DNA from: Orbus hercynius
GTDB taxonomy: Bacteria > Pseudomonadota > Gammaproteobacteria > Enterobacterales > Orbaceae
Direction: 5' to 3'
Assembly (NCBI RefSeq): GCF_003634275.1
Contig: NZ_RBWY01000002.1
Span: 124,001-188,000, forward strand
Length of the DNA stretch: 64,000 bases
The stretch's first letter is position 1; each line of letters starts with the position of its first letter. The notes under the pieces are model-generated. The model was not told where the DNA came from. It made no database searches and worked only from the letters and a program-made list of their open reading frames with translations. A program made the translations under genes and the position numbers. Below, piece after piece: positions 1 through 10,586 of this stretch.

Positions 1-388
1 CAATAGCGAGTGTAGCAACTTGTTGTCTTAACTCTTCTCGAGCGCGTTTGCGTTCAGCTTCGACTTCGGCTAATCCTTGATTAACAATTCGCTCTCTTTC
101 ACGATGAGCTTCTTGTTGTGCTTCATCAAGAATAGCTGCTTTACGCTTATTCGCTTGCTCGATTATTGCATTAGCCTCAACCTTCGCTTGTTGCATAATT
201 TCAGATGTATTTGCTTTGGCTAATTCCAAATCTTTTTTTGCTGCTTCTGCAGAGTTTAAGCCATCAGCGATCTCTTTTTGACGTTTTTCAATCGCGTTAA
301 TAACAGGTGGCCATACAAACTTCATGCAGAACCAAACAAACAATACAAATGTAACTGCTTGGCCGAGGAGTGTTGCATTCATATCCAT
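1..388 (-). CDS. atpF: ATP synthase F0 subunit b (partial, C-terminus outside window)
   Basis: Peripheral-stalk subunit of the F1F0 ATP synthase, anchored in the inner membrane and linking F0 to F1. The frame is open from an ATG at 388 to the window edge, giving 129 residues of about 156 in E. coli. The N-terminus [10 protein letters not shown] matches the family start. It is followed by one hydrophobic membrane segment (about residues 11-30, ending WPP) and then a long charged, Ala/Glu/Lys-rich helix typical of the b-subunit dimer. It lies 35 bases downstream of atpE on the same strand, so it is part of the atp operon. The rest of the operon (delta, alpha and so on) should lie to the left of the window. 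Confidence 0.95.
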   Translation of the reverse strand, partial: MDMNATLLGQAVTFVLFVWFCMKFVWPPVINAIEKRQKEIADGLNSAEAAKKDLELAKANTSEIMQQAKVEANAIIEQANKRKAAILDEAQQEAHRERERIVNQGLAEVEAERKRAREELRQQVATLAI

Positions 389-423
389 GAGACAATTCCT
401 CTTAACTTTTCATCTAACAATGA

Positions 424-669
<246 letters not shown>

Positions 670-684
670 TTAAAAAAAACTTGA

Positions 685-1497
<813 letters not shown>

Positions 1498-1545
1498 TTA
1501 TTTATACCATTCATCTCTATCGCTAAATGAAAGGAATAAACAATC

Positions 1546-1562
1546 GTTCTAATAATTAGAAC
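1546..1562. promoter_or_regulatory. Palindrome in the atp operon leader
   Basis: Eight bases (GTTCTAAT) are mirrored exactly by ATTAGAAC around a single A. It lies about 80 bases upstream of the atpB ATG, in the spacer where the operon promoter must be. It could be an operator or a leader hairpin. No known regulator site is recognised. Confidence 0.4.
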
Positions 1563-1710
1563 CCTTATTTTAAACCATTTCACCTATATGAAGTCAACAA
1601 CAGATTCGAAAAAAGTCGAATTAACACACAAATTATCAAATTAAATTTTTATTTGCTTAAATAATAATCATGCCATGTATATCTTGACATGGTATGAAAA
1701 TTACGCAAGT

Positions 1711-3030
1711 TTAATCGTGTTTATGTCTATAACTAACTTGATTGCCTTGTCCTTGTACAGAAACAAAAACACCAACCGCTGTAATCAGCATTTCATTATA
1801 AAAAATAAGTGGAATACGTGTTCGCATCCACGGCGCAATATCATACTCTTGCCATAGTTTTTTAATTTGCCGTGAACCGGTTCTTCCGGCAATATGCCAT
1901 GAGCCTTGTGCATGAAAACGCACCGAAACCTGCTCATTAGCCAAAGGCAGCCGGCAACAATTATTGCCTGAGGTAGTAACCGACAACTGACCTAAGCCAT
2001 CAGGTAAGACAAGCGAGGTTTTTAAATCCCAAGTGAGCTGCACAGACTGTATATCCTGATATTGTGGCAACAGGTAAAGCCTATTTTGATAACGGCGAAT
2101 CTGCCTGCCATTTAATCTAAATTCAGGATTACTATCTTCTTTGGCTAAAGCGACCGTTTGCCAAATCACTTCAAGCTGCTTACGACTAGGCATGCTACTT
2201 TTATGCAACTTAAACCACATTCTTAATAGCGCGTTACGCTTTATTTGCGACGCGGACAATAATGGCTTAAACGATAAACAGCGATCGGCATCAATTAACG
2301 CGGAGAAATCAGCCGCTAATAACTCATCTAATAACTGCTGCTGCTCATGGCAGAGCTCAGCGCTTCTTGAAACCATTTGATTAAAATGAGGCCAGCGTTG
2401 ATTGAGCACCGGTAAGACATGCAAACGTAAAAAATTACGATCGTAGTGGGAGTCTTGATTGCTTTCATCCTCAACCCAAACCAAATTATAGCTATAAGCA
2501 TATTGTTCAATCTGTTGCCGAGTAATGGTTAATAATGGTCTTAAGAGGGAGTGCGAATCAAGATGCAATAGTGCTGGCATAGCCGATAAACCGGTCGGTC
2601 CACTACCTCGTTTCAATGCTAGAAAGAAGGTTTCACTCTGATCATCTTGATGCTGCGCCGTACATAATAACCGATTTGGTGTTAGGTACTGCTGCATCGC
2701 TAAATAGCGTGCTTCTCGTGCTTGCTCTTCAATATTACCTTGCTCAAGCTCGAGTGTGACCTTTTCAACCACATAAGGAATTTGCCAATCAAGGCACTGC
2801 TGCTCACAATGCTTAGCCCAGCTATCGGCATGCTGACTAATACCATGATGAATATAAATCGCTTGGAGATGCAAATCTGGCATATGTTGCCGCTGCAAGA
2901 TCATTAGCGCATGCAGTAATACCGTTGAATCAACTCCACCACTGTATGCCACCAGTATATCCCTATGCGGACCAATTTTTGCCAGAACCGTACTTTGTAC
3001 TAAGGATTGTAGTGTCGATAATGAAGTCAT
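1711..3030 (-). CDS. tilS: tRNA(Ile)-lysidine synthetase
   Basis: Converts C34 of tRNA-Ile(CAU) to lysidine, so that the tRNA reads AUA and accepts isoleucine. This is essential in most bacteria. The 439-residue protein has the PP-loop ATP-binding motif SGGVDS at residues 30-35 within an N-terminal N-type ATPase domain. A helical middle region and a C-terminal TilS domain follow, as in the 432-residue E. coli protein. It starts 4 bases after the end of metC on the same strand, so the two are probably co-transcribed. An imperfect inverted repeat (CCATGT/ACATGG) lies just past its stop at 1673-1693. Confidence 0.96.
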   Translation of the reverse strand: MTSLSTLQSLVQSTVLAKIGPHRDILVAYSGGVDSTVLLHALMILQRQHMPDLHLQAIYIHHGISQHADSWAKHCEQQCLDWQIPYVVEKVTLELEQGNIEEQAREARYLAMQQYLTPNRLLCTAQHQDDQSETFFLALKRGSGPTGLSAMPALLHLDSHSLLRPLLTITRQQIEQYAYSYNLVWVEDESNQDSHYDRNFLRLHVLPVLNQRWPHFNQMVSRSAELCHEQQQLLDELLAADFSALIDADRCLSFKPLLSASQIKRNALLRMWFKLHKSSMPSRKQLEVIWQTVALAKEDSNPEFRLNGRQIRRYQNRLYLLPQYQDIQSVQLTWDLKTSLVLPDGLGQLSVTTSGNNCCRLPLANEQVSVRFHAQGSWHIAGRTGSRQIKKLWQEYDIAPWMRTRIPLIFYNEMLITAVGVFVSVQGQGNQVSYRHKHD

Positions 3031-3034
3031 TCAA

Positions 3035-4264
3035 TCACACTAAAGATTGTAAAGCGGTGATTTTATGATGACTAACCTTAATACGATCAAGCCCAGCTGC
3101 CAAATCCTCGATTAAATCATCAACATCTTCAAGACCAATATGCACGCGAATGAGTGTTCCCTCAAAATCAACGCCACTTACGGGTCTAATTTCAGCAATC
3201 TCATCGGGTTGATGGGCTAAAATTAATGATTCAAATCCGCCCCAAGAATAAGCCATTGAAAACAGTTTAAATTCATCTAAAAAGTCCGCTACCTGAATAT
3301 CAGACAGGCGCATTTTTAAGACAAATGAGAACAAGCCGCTATAGCCTAAAAAGTCACGCCGAAAAAATTGATAGCCTTTACAACTCGTTAGTGCTGGATG
3401 ATTGACTCGTTCGACTTTAGGGTGCTTAGCTAACCATTTGGCGATTGTTAAGCTGCTCTTTTGATGCTGCATTAATCGTACACCTAATGTACGTAATCCC
3501 CGCGAGGTGATATAAGCGGTATCAGCATCACACATTTGTCCCATTAAATAAGAACGCTCGCGTAATTGTGGCCAGCAACGTTCGTTTGCAACGGCAGTTC
3601 CAATCATCGCATCAGAGTGTCCAACAAGATATTTAGTGCCCGCCTGAATCGAAATATCGATGTCATAATCAAGCGCTTTAAATAGCACGCCGGCGCTCCA
3701 TGTATTATCAATCATAATAATGATTTCTGGATTAACTTGGCGTACCGCTTTGACAATTGCCGGAATATCATGCACTTCCATCGTTATTGAGCTTGGTGCT
3801 TCTAAAAACACCACTTTGGTATTGGGTTTAATGTATTTTGTAATATATCGACCAATTAAAGCGGGGAAATAGGTCGTTTCAACTCCTAAGTCCCCAAGCA
3901 CCCGATCGCAAAAGTCATGAGTTGGCTCATAAGCGCCCTCTGACAATAAAACATGATCGCCCACTTTCACAAAGGCTAAAATTGCATTCGTCACAGCAGC
4001 TGCGCCACAAGGGTAAAGATAACAACCAGCGCCACCTTCAAGCTCACACATCGCATCTTGTAATGAAAAATGGGTCAATGTGCCACGACGACCATAATAT
4101 AACGCGCCATTAGTCCGATTTTTTGCCGCGTCTTTTTTCGCTTCAACAGAATCAAAAACCAACGACGATGCCCGCTGAATCACACTATTGACCGCACCTT
4201 GAGTATAGCGTTTTTTTCGTCCAGCACTAATTAGCTGAGTTTGTGTGTTTTTCGGAAATTTCAT
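3035..4264 (-). CDS. metC: Cystathionine beta-lyase
   Basis: PLP enzyme that cleaves cystathionine to homocysteine, pyruvate and ammonia in methionine synthesis. The 409-residue protein is full length. The PLP lysine is Lys211 ([11 protein letters not shown]) and the PLP-ring Asp is Asp186 (MIDNTWS). The family-specific N-terminal [10 protein letters not shown] stretch is present at residues 56-65. The start at 4264 has a strong GAGAGGA ribosome site. Its product feeds MetE and MetF, encoded at 51986-55137. It stands upstream of tilS, a non-E. coli pairing. I did not find convincing MetJ boxes in the 239-base spacer upstream. Confidence 0.95.
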   Translation of the reverse strand: MKFPKNTQTQLISAGRKKRYTQGAVNSVIQRASSLVFDSVEAKKDAAKNRTNGALYYGRRGTLTHFSLQDAMCELEGGAGCYLYPCGAAAVTNAILAFVKVGDHVLLSEGAYEPTHDFCDRVLGDLGVETTYFPALIGRYITKYIKPNTKVVFLEAPSSITMEVHDIPAIVKAVRQVNPEIIIMIDNTWSAGVLFKALDYDIDISIQAGTKYLVGHSDAMIGTAVANERCWPQLRERSYLMGQMCDADTAYITSRGLRTLGVRLMQHQKSSLTIAKWLAKHPKVERVNHPALTSCKGYQFFRRDFLGYSGLFSFVLKMRLSDIQVADFLDEFKLFSMAYSWGGFESLILAHQPDEIAEIRPVSGVDFEGTLIRVHIGLEDVDDLIEDLAAGLDRIKVSHHKITALQSLV

Positions 4265-4503
4265 AACGTCCTCTCACAAATGTTAGGTTTTATCATCAAT
4301 ATTAAAGCAGATAAAATGTCTGATTTATGCTTATACATCGTGCAGATAAAGTAATGACTAGGCATTGCCTTATCTAGTTTGCGGCTAATTATGCACCGAC
4401 AGACTTTTTAAGTGAAATAAATCGTATAAATTAGCATACCATGTTTTAAAACAACTCGCCAAAATCCTGCTAGAATAGTGAAAACTTTTTAATCTCGTGA
4501 ATT

Positions 4504-5145
4504 ATGCGCCAAAATTTTATTTTTATTCAATCAGCTAATTTAAATGATTTGTCCTATGAGGCTTTACTTAGCTCCTCTTTATTATCTGAGCAAGTTATTC
4601 AACAATCAGCAGGGCTTGATGATAAGCGGAAAAAGCAATTTGTCGCTTGTCGTTACTTGTTAGCAGAACTATTGAATGAACATTTTGATGTCGACCAATT
4701 ACCCAATATCAAAATTGGCGATAATAGCCGACCACAATTTGAAAAGGTTAATTTACCTGATTTCAATATTAGCCATAGTGGCAACTTTATCGCGGTTGCA
4801 ATCAGCTCAACGGGAAAAATAGGGTTAGATATCGAGCTGGCACGAGCACGTCAAAATGCAAAAAAAATTGCTATGCAATTTTTCTCGCAACAGGAGAATG
4901 AGTGGCTAACACAGCAAAGCGATCCACTTAACGCATTTTGGCAACTTTGGACATTACGAGAATCGGCCTTAAAACTTTATGCCAAAGGAGTTTGGCAAAT
5001 GAAAGAACTTGCAATTGCAATGCCCACGCAGCAAATTACCGCGAAATTTGCTACCGATTTTTATCCTTATCACCAGCAACTTGAACAGATCTATTTGTCT
5101 ATCTGTTGCAGTCATCCCATTCACTCAATCGTCATTAATGAATAA
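4504..5145 (+). CDS. acpT: 4'-phosphopantetheinyl transferase (Sfp/AcpT type)
   Basis: Transfers the phosphopantetheine arm of CoA to a carrier-protein serine. The 213-residue protein shows the superfamily motifs in order: FNISHSG (residues 87-93), the Mg-binding GLDIE (Asp109, Glu111), and the WTLRESALKLYAKG block with Glu153 and Lys157. It resembles the E. coli AcpT/Sfp group more than the short AcpS holo-ACP synthase. Carrier targets are not in the window. An aryl-polyene or siderophore carrier elsewhere would be typical, but that is inference. It is divergent from metC across a 239-base spacer. Confidence 0.85.
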   Translation: MRQNFIFIQSANLNDLSYEALLSSSLLSEQVIQQSAGLDDKRKKQFVACRYLLAELLNEHFDVDQLPNIKIGDNSRPQFEKVNLPDFNISHSGNFIAVAISSTGKIGLDIELARARQNAKKIAMQFFSQQENEWLTQQSDPLNAFWQLWTLRESALKLYAKGVWQMKELAIAMPTQQITAKFATDFYPYHQQLEQIYLSICCSHPIHSIVINE

Positions 5146-5266
5146 GTAGATGGGAGAAATTAAATACTACAATCATCTTTTCATCGCTTGTTTTAGTATA
5201 AATGACGGTAATATTTAATTATCAAGTTTGTAATTGAAGCACAATAACTCAGTGCTTCTGATCATA

Positions 5267-7072
5267 TTAAAAACACACTGCGCCTTCTTCTGCTGAAGAG
5301 AGATTTTGTCGCACAACTGCAAATAACTCTCGGCCAAAACCATAATGAGACTCGGTTAAGTCACATTCTACCGGTTTTCTCACTACCAATTCTTTTTCAT
5401 CAACTAATAACGTCATTTCACCGGTTTTACCATTAACGCGGATCATATCGCCATTGTGTACTTTATTAAGCAAACCGCCCATATACGCTTCTGGCGTAAC
5501 ATGTATTGCCGCGGGCACTTTACCTGATGCGCCAGACAGACGGCCATCGGTTAATAAAGCGACTTTATAACCTCGATCTTGTAACACACCAAGTGGGGTG
5601 ATGAGTTTATGTAGCTCGGGCATACCAATCGCGTTAGGTCCCTGAAAACGAACCACAACCACACAGTTTTTATCTAATTTACCGGCTTTAAAATCTGCAT
5701 CAAGATCATATTGGCTATTAAACACCACCGCTGGAGCTTCGATCACTTGATGATCAGCTTCTATCGCTGACGTTTTCATAACTGCACGGCCTAGATTCCC
5801 CGACATCACTTTTAAACCACCATGGGAATTAAACGGTTTTTCAATTGATGCAATCACGCTTTCATCTAATGATTTAAGCGGCCCTTCACGGTAGATTAAT
5901 TGGCCATTTTCTAAAATAGGCTCTTTGGTATAACGGCTTAAGCCACGACCAACAACCGTTTCCACATCTTCATGCAATAAACCGCCTTTAAGCAGTTCAC
6001 GCACTAACACTGACGTACCGCCAGCAGCTTGGAAGTAATTGATATCAGCCGGGCCATTCGGATAAATTTTACAAAGTTGTGGCACTACTTCAGATAAATC
6101 AGAAATATCATCCCAATTAATAATAATGCCTGCCGCTTTAGCCATTGCGACTAAATGCATAGTTAAATTGGTTGAACCGCCGGTTGCCAATAATGCTACC
6201 AAGCCGTTCACAATGACCCGTTCATCAACCATTTTACCAACTGGCATAAAATGACCTGATTGTTCGGTTAAACGCGTAATCTGCTTAGCGGCAGCATTAG
6301 TTAGCTCAAAACGTAATGCCGTTTCTGGTTGAACAAATGCCGCACCAGGCAGATGTAGGCCCATCAATTCGATAACCATTTGGTTACTATTGGCCGTACC
6401 ATAAAACGTACAAGTTCCGCTAGTATGGTATGATGCTGACTCAGATTCGAGTAGGTCTTCATGCGTTGCCTTCCCTTCAGAGTAAAGCTGACGAATTTTC
6501 ACCTTTTCTTTATTTGGCAAGCCTGATGGCATCGGCCCTGCTGGAATAAAAATAGCCGGTAAATGACCAAACGCCATGGCACCAATAAATAAGCCTGGTA
6601 CAATTTTGTCACAAATTCCTAAATATAATGCACCATCAAACATATTATGCGACAGGGCAACAGCAACTGACATCGCAATAATATCTCGGCTCATTAATGA
6701 AATTTCCATGCCCGGTTCGCCTTGTGTCACCCCATCGCACATTGCCGGAACACCACCAGCCATTTGACCAACCGCACTATTTTCCCGTAATACTTTTTTG
6801 ATTTGTTCTGGATAGTATTCATAAGGTCGATGGGCAGATAACATGTCATTATAAGAACTGATAATACCAATATTGCTTTTTAGGATATTTTTTAGATCAC
6901 TTTTATCAGCACTGCAACATGCCGCGAAACCATGAGCTAAATTACTGCAAGGTAGGCTCGCTCGCGTTACTTTTTTCGACATAGCATGTTCAATTTTGCG
7001 TAAGTACGCCGTTCTTGTGGGTTTAGATCGTTCTATAATTCGCTGGGTAACCGCTAGAATAACCTTGTTCAT
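5267..7072 (-). CDS. edd: 6-phosphogluconate dehydratase (Entner-Doudoroff)
   Basis: Iron-sulfur dehydratase making 2-keto-3-deoxy-6-phosphogluconate, the first committed step of the Entner-Doudoroff pathway. The 601-residue product matches E. coli Edd over its whole length, including AHGFAAC, SYNDMLSAH, GGVPAMCDGVTQG, GICDKIVPG (Cys154), GTCTFYGTAN (Cys221) and DGRLSGASGK. The start has an AGAGGTGATAA ribosome site. The partner eda and the gene zwf are not next to it, unlike in E. coli. A GntR-type operator lies upstream (7258-7273), suggesting induction by gluconate. Confidence 0.97.
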   Translation of the reverse strand: MNKVILAVTQRIIERSKPTRTAYLRKIEHAMSKKVTRASLPCSNLAHGFAACCSADKSDLKNILKSNIGIISSYNDMLSAHRPYEYYPEQIKKVLRENSAVGQMAGGVPAMCDGVTQGEPGMEISLMSRDIIAMSVAVALSHNMFDGALYLGICDKIVPGLFIGAMAFGHLPAIFIPAGPMPSGLPNKEKVKIRQLYSEGKATHEDLLESESASYHTSGTCTFYGTANSNQMVIELMGLHLPGAAFVQPETALRFELTNAAAKQITRLTEQSGHFMPVGKMVDERVIVNGLVALLATGGSTNLTMHLVAMAKAAGIIINWDDISDLSEVVPQLCKIYPNGPADINYFQAAGGTSVLVRELLKGGLLHEDVETVVGRGLSRYTKEPILENGQLIYREGPLKSLDESVIASIEKPFNSHGGLKVMSGNLGRAVMKTSAIEADHQVIEAPAVVFNSQYDLDADFKAGKLDKNCVVVVRFQGPNAIGMPELHKLITPLGVLQDRGYKVALLTDGRLSGASGKVPAAIHVTPEAYMGGLLNKVHNGDMIRVNGKTGEMTLLVDEKELVVRKPVECDLTESHYGFGRELFAVVRQNLSSAEEGAVCF

Positions 7073-7496
7073 TTATCACCTCTTTCACACTGTTCTAATT
7101 TAAAATTCAATATTCCTTTTGCTTCTTGCCACTCACTGTATTGGCTCGCACAGATTGTGCGAAGATCTGTTCAGTAGTCACTATCACTTTTCTTTAGTGG
7201 CTACCTTAAATACGGGTTTTGCTTTGTTTCCACGCAGTTGATTGTTATTTTATTGTCATGTTACGGGTAACATTATATATTATAGTCATGCAATTCAACT
7301 TAAAAAAGTAAAATTTGTGACGAATATCATATTTTATAGGTATGGATAATGTTGGCTAAAAGTAGCAAAACCCAGAAATTCAGTAAGCTACACTAAGTTA
7401 AGATAATGAGATAATTATTAAGCAAGATTAACGCTCAATGTCGTCAGTTTGGTGCCTATATCAATAGATATTTTCTATTAGCTAAATAAAAATCTA
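7073..7496. other. Spacer upstream of edd
   Basis: The 424 bases between edd and the end of ung hold the edd promoter region and the GntR-type operator. AT-rich promoter-like hexamers occur on the minus strand around 7275-7300. I see no convincing small gene or terminator for ung here. Confidence 0.6.
7258..7273 (-). promoter_or_regulatory. GntR-type operator upstream of edd
   Basis: Read towards edd, the site is ATGTTACCCGTAACAT, a 7+2+7 inverted repeat. It is identical to my memory of the E. coli GntR (gluconate repressor) consensus. It sits 186 bases before the edd ATG, just downstream of a TATAAT-like element, a position suited to repression. The match is seen directly; use by GntR is inferred. 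Confidence 0.75.
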
Positions 7497-8183
7497 TCAA
7501 TACGCATCAGGTAATTGAGGTATCCAGTCAATCGGAGTTTTACCTTGCTGTGTGATCAATTCATTCGCTTTTGAGAAATGCTTACAACCAAAAAAGCCTC
7601 GATGGGCTGATAATGGCGATGGGTGAACCGCGGTTAAAACATGATGTTTTTGCCTATCAATAAACTGACCTTTTTTCTGAGCTGGCGATCCCCATAATAA
7701 AAATACCACTCCCGTTAAATGCTGGTTAACTGCAGCAATAACATGATCAGTAAATGTTTCCCAGCCAATTTTCGCATGCGAATGAGCTTGGCCTGCCTCA
7801 ACGGTTAGCACATTATTGAGCATTAATACCCCCTGATTTGCCCAATGGCCTAGATAGCCGTGTTTTGGTATCTCAAAACCAGCAATATCTGTTGCTAACT
7901 CTTTATACATATTGAGTAAAGAAGGCGGGGTTTTAATACCAGGCAACACCGAAAAAGAGAGACCATGTGCTTGATTGGGACCATGATAAGGATCTTGACC
8001 TAAAATCACCACCTTAATATCCGCAAAAGCGGTGAAACGAAACGCATTAAAGACATCACGTTGTGGAGGATAGATAATTTTGCCATTTTTACGTTCATTA
8101 TCAACATACTGCAAAATATACTTAAAATAATCTTTTTGTTTTTCAGTACCGACAACATCATGCCAAGTTAATTTTTTAGTCAT
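7497..8183 (-). CDS. ung: Uracil-DNA glycosylase
   Basis: Base-excision repair enzyme that removes uracil from DNA. The 228-residue protein has the water-activating motif GQDPYHGP with catalytic Asp64, and the minor-groove loop [14 protein letters not shown] with His187. Both are diagnostic of family 1. It is divergent from grcA, an arrangement also found in E. coli. A TAGGTAGC sequence lies before the ATG. Confidence 0.98.
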   Translation of the reverse strand: MTKKLTWHDVVGTEKQKDYFKYILQYVDNERKNGKIIYPPQRDVFNAFRFTAFADIKVVILGQDPYHGPNQAHGLSFSVLPGIKTPPSLLNMYKELATDIAGFEIPKHGYLGHWANQGVLMLNNVLTVEAGQAHSHAKIGWETFTDHVIAAVNQHLTGVVFLLWGSPAQKKGQFIDRQKHHVLTAVHPSPLSAHRGFFGCKHFSKANELITQQGKTPIDWIPQLPDAY

Positions 8184-8343
8184 AAGCTACCTACATTTTA
8201 TTATGATAATTTATACTATGCATTTTTACTTATCAGTATACCGAAAAACCATAATAAACATAGCAATGATGGCAGAATAAGGGCCATATTGTATAAATTA
8301 ATAGCATAAAAAAAGGAAAAAATTATTAGATCAATAGCACTTT

Positions 8344-8357
8344 TTGATTTAAATCAA
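8344..8357 (+). promoter_or_regulatory. FNR box upstream of grcA
   Basis: TTGATTTAAATCAA is a perfect match to the FNR consensus TTGATnnnnATCAA. It is followed by TACAAT at 8371 and lies 68 bases before the grcA ATG. In E. coli the same gene is strongly FNR-activated without oxygen. The exact promoter class cannot be fixed from spacing alone. Confidence 0.85.
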
Positions 8358-8424
8358 ATTTTAAAGGTGCTACAATACCATTAGTTTTATTAGGGTAATT
8401 AAACCCATTTAGGAGGATTAAAAA

Positions 8425-8808
8425 ATGATTACAGGTATCCAAATTACTAAAGCAGACAACAGCGCGCTTTTAAATTCTTTTTGGTTATTAGATGACTCAA
8501 CAAACGAAGCTCGTTGTGTTGCAGCAAAATCAGTATACGAAGAAAACCAAATCGTTTCGACTAAAGATCTAGGTCAATTCGAATACCGTGAAATTCCATT
8601 AGATGTTGCTCCAACCGTTAAAGTTGAAGGTGGCCAACACTTAAATGTTAACGTATTACGTCGTGAAACATTAGAAGATGCCGTTAAACACCCAGAAAAC
8701 TACCCACAATTAACGATTCGTGTGTCTGGTTATGCTGTGCGTTTTAACTCATTAACACCTGAACAACAACGTGATGTAATTACTCGTACATTCACAACGA
8801 ATATGTAA
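8425..8808 (+). CDS. grcA: Autonomous glycyl radical cofactor
   Basis: Small stand-alone glycyl-radical domain that repairs oxygen-damaged pyruvate formate-lyase by replacing its broken C-terminal segment. The 127-residue length is the same as E. coli YfiD/GrcA. The radical glycine is Gly102 in [10 protein letters not shown] very strong AGGAGG ribosome site precedes the ATG. The perfect FNR box upstream indicates anaerobic induction. A strong terminator follows at 8825-8855. Codon choice looks like that of a highly expressed gene. Confidence 0.97.
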   Translation: MITGIQITKADNSALLNSFWLLDDSTNEARCVAAKSVYEENQIVSTKDLGQFEYREIPLDVAPTVKVEGGQHLNVNVLRRETLEDAVKHPENYPQLTIRVSGYAVRFNSLTPEQQRDVITRTFTTNM

Positions 8809-8824
8809 TAACCTATTTTGGTTT

Positions 8825-8855
8825 AATAACCCAGCTTGAGCTGGGTTATTTTTTA
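8825..8855 (+). terminator. Rho-independent terminator of grcA
   Basis: An 11-base perfect stem (8825-8835 with 8840-8850), loop TTGA, followed by a run of T. It lies directly after the grcA stop. Confidence 0.92.
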
Positions 8856-8894
8856 TCTCGCTCTAATCAAACGTCTATTTCTAATATCAACTCG

Positions 8895-10574
8895 CTATTT
8901 TACCGCCAGTAAATACACCGCCTGATAAGGCTTAAGCGTCAAATTGTTGGTCAAAATAAATGGTTCATTATAATTATTCATCAGCATATGCCAATCTTTA
9001 CCAAGCTCACTTAACCTATTTTGCCAACAAATAGGCTCAGCGGTTAAATTAGCAAACACTAACAAAGTGTTATCTGCTAACTGACGAGCATAAGCCCATA
9101 ATGATGGCGAATCTGGCGCTAAGTCATGATAACTACCCTCAACAAAAACGGCTTCTTGCTTACGTAGTGCAATCAGCTTTTGATAGCAGTAAAAAATCGA
9201 ATTCGGATCAGCCAGAGCCGCTTTCACATTAATGGTATGATAGTTATCAGCAACGCCAATCCATGGCGTACCATCGGTGAAACCGGCATGCGGCGATGCA
9301 TCCCATTGCATTGGTGTACGACTATTATCTCGAGATTTACTGGCTAAAATAGCCATAATCTCATCATGAGCTAAGCCCTGAGTCAGCATCTCTTGATAGC
9401 GATTTAAACTTTCAACATCACGATACTGGTTAATATCGGTAAAATGCGGATTAGTCATACCAATTTCTTCACCTTGATACACATAAGGCGTACCTTGCAT
9501 ACCATATAAAACCATTGCCAACATTTTTGCCGACAATACGCGATATTGATGCTCATCACCAAAACGTGACACAATACGGGGTTGATCATGGTTACACCAA
9601 AATAAGGCATTCCATGCACGATTAAACATTCCCCTTTGCCACTCATTAAATAACGCTTTTAGTTGGATAAAATCCGGTTTTGCTAATGCCCATTTTTCGC
9701 CATTAGGGTAATCAACCTTTAAGTGATGAAAATTGAATGTCATCGTCAACTCATTACCATCTAAGCTTGCATAACGCTGGCAATGGGCCAAAGATGTCGA
9801 TGACATTTCACCAACAGTGATAAGCTGATAGGGCAAAAACACGTCTCGGCTCATCTCTTGTAAAAACGCATGAACTCGCGGACCATCGGTATAAAAACGG
9901 CGACCATCGCCATCCTCATCATTGGGAAAATCTTGCTGCTTTGAGACTAAATTAACCACATCTAATCGCAGTGCATCAACGCCTTTATCCACCCAAAATT
10001 GACAAACACGTTTTAATTCTTGCCGTACTTGTGGATTTTCCCAATTTAAGTCCGCTTGCTCCTTGGCAAATAAATGTAAATAGTACTGTTGACTATCTGC
10101 ATGCCATTGCCAGGCATTACCACCAAATTTTGACTGCCAATTATTGGGTGCTTTGCCAGCGGGTGAAGCATCTCGCCAAATATAAAAAGCACGATAAGGA
10201 CTATGCTGATCTAAAGCAGCTTTAAACCAAGGATGCTCGGTTGATGTATGATTAAAAACCATATCCATCATAATGCGAATATTACGTTGATGGGCTTGCG
10301 CAACGAGTAATTCAAAATCAGCCATGGAGCCATAGTCGGGATGAATATCACAATAATTGGCCACATCATAGCCATTATCAACTTGTGGTGACGGATAAAT
10401 CGGCGTGAGCCAAATGGCATTAATGCCTAGTTGCTGTAAGTAATCTAATCGATGAATGATGCCGGTCAAACAACCGATTGCTTGACCATTTATAGCTTGA
10501 AAACTTTTAGGATAGATTTGATAAATGACACCATCTTTCCACCAATCAGTCTGATTATTTTGTTTCATTTTCAC
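8895..10574 (-). CDS. treC: Trehalose-6-phosphate hydrolase
   Basis: GH13 enzyme splitting cytoplasmic trehalose-6-phosphate into glucose and glucose-6-phosphate. The 559-residue protein begins with WWKDGVIYQIYPKSF and has the GH13 motifs in order: DMVFNHTS, ALRLDVVN (nucleophile Asp), GEMSS (acid/base Glu) and CNHDQPR. It begins 12 bases after treB and is the second gene of the treBC operon. A second ATG two codons in (10568) is an alternative start. There is no periplasmic or cytoplasmic trehalase in the window. Confidence 0.96.
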   Translation of the reverse strand: MKMKQNNQTDWWKDGVIYQIYPKSFQAINGQAIGCLTGIIHRLDYLQQLGINAIWLTPIYPSPQVDNGYDVANYCDIHPDYGSMADFELLVAQAHQRNIRIMMDMVFNHTSTEHPWFKAALDQHSPYRAFYIWRDASPAGKAPNNWQSKFGGNAWQWHADSQQYYLHLFAKEQADLNWENPQVRQELKRVCQFWVDKGVDALRLDVVNLVSKQQDFPNDEDGDGRRFYTDGPRVHAFLQEMSRDVFLPYQLITVGEMSSTSLAHCQRYASLDGNELTMTFNFHHLKVDYPNGEKWALAKPDFIQLKALFNEWQRGMFNRAWNALFWCNHDQPRIVSRFGDEHQYRVLSAKMLAMVLYGMQGTPYVYQGEEIGMTNPHFTDINQYRDVESLNRYQEMLTQGLAHDEIMAILASKSRDNSRTPMQWDASPHAGFTDGTPWIGVADNYHTINVKAALADPNSIFYCYQKLIALRKQEAVFVEGSYHDLAPDSPSLWAYARQLADNTLLVFANLTAEPICWQNRLSELGKDWHMLMNNYNEPFILTNNLTLKPYQAVYLLAVK

Positions 10575-10586
10575 TTAATATCCTTC

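Noticed and set aside
4265-4503. MetJ operator in the metC/acpT spacer
   Set aside because: An AGAT...GTCT arrangement near 4310-4322 is too far from the AGACGTCT tandem consensus.
5236-5258. Inverted repeat GAAGCAC/GTGCTTC between acpT and edd as a terminator
   Set aside because: The stem is only seven pairs, the loop is nine bases and no T-run follows on either strand.
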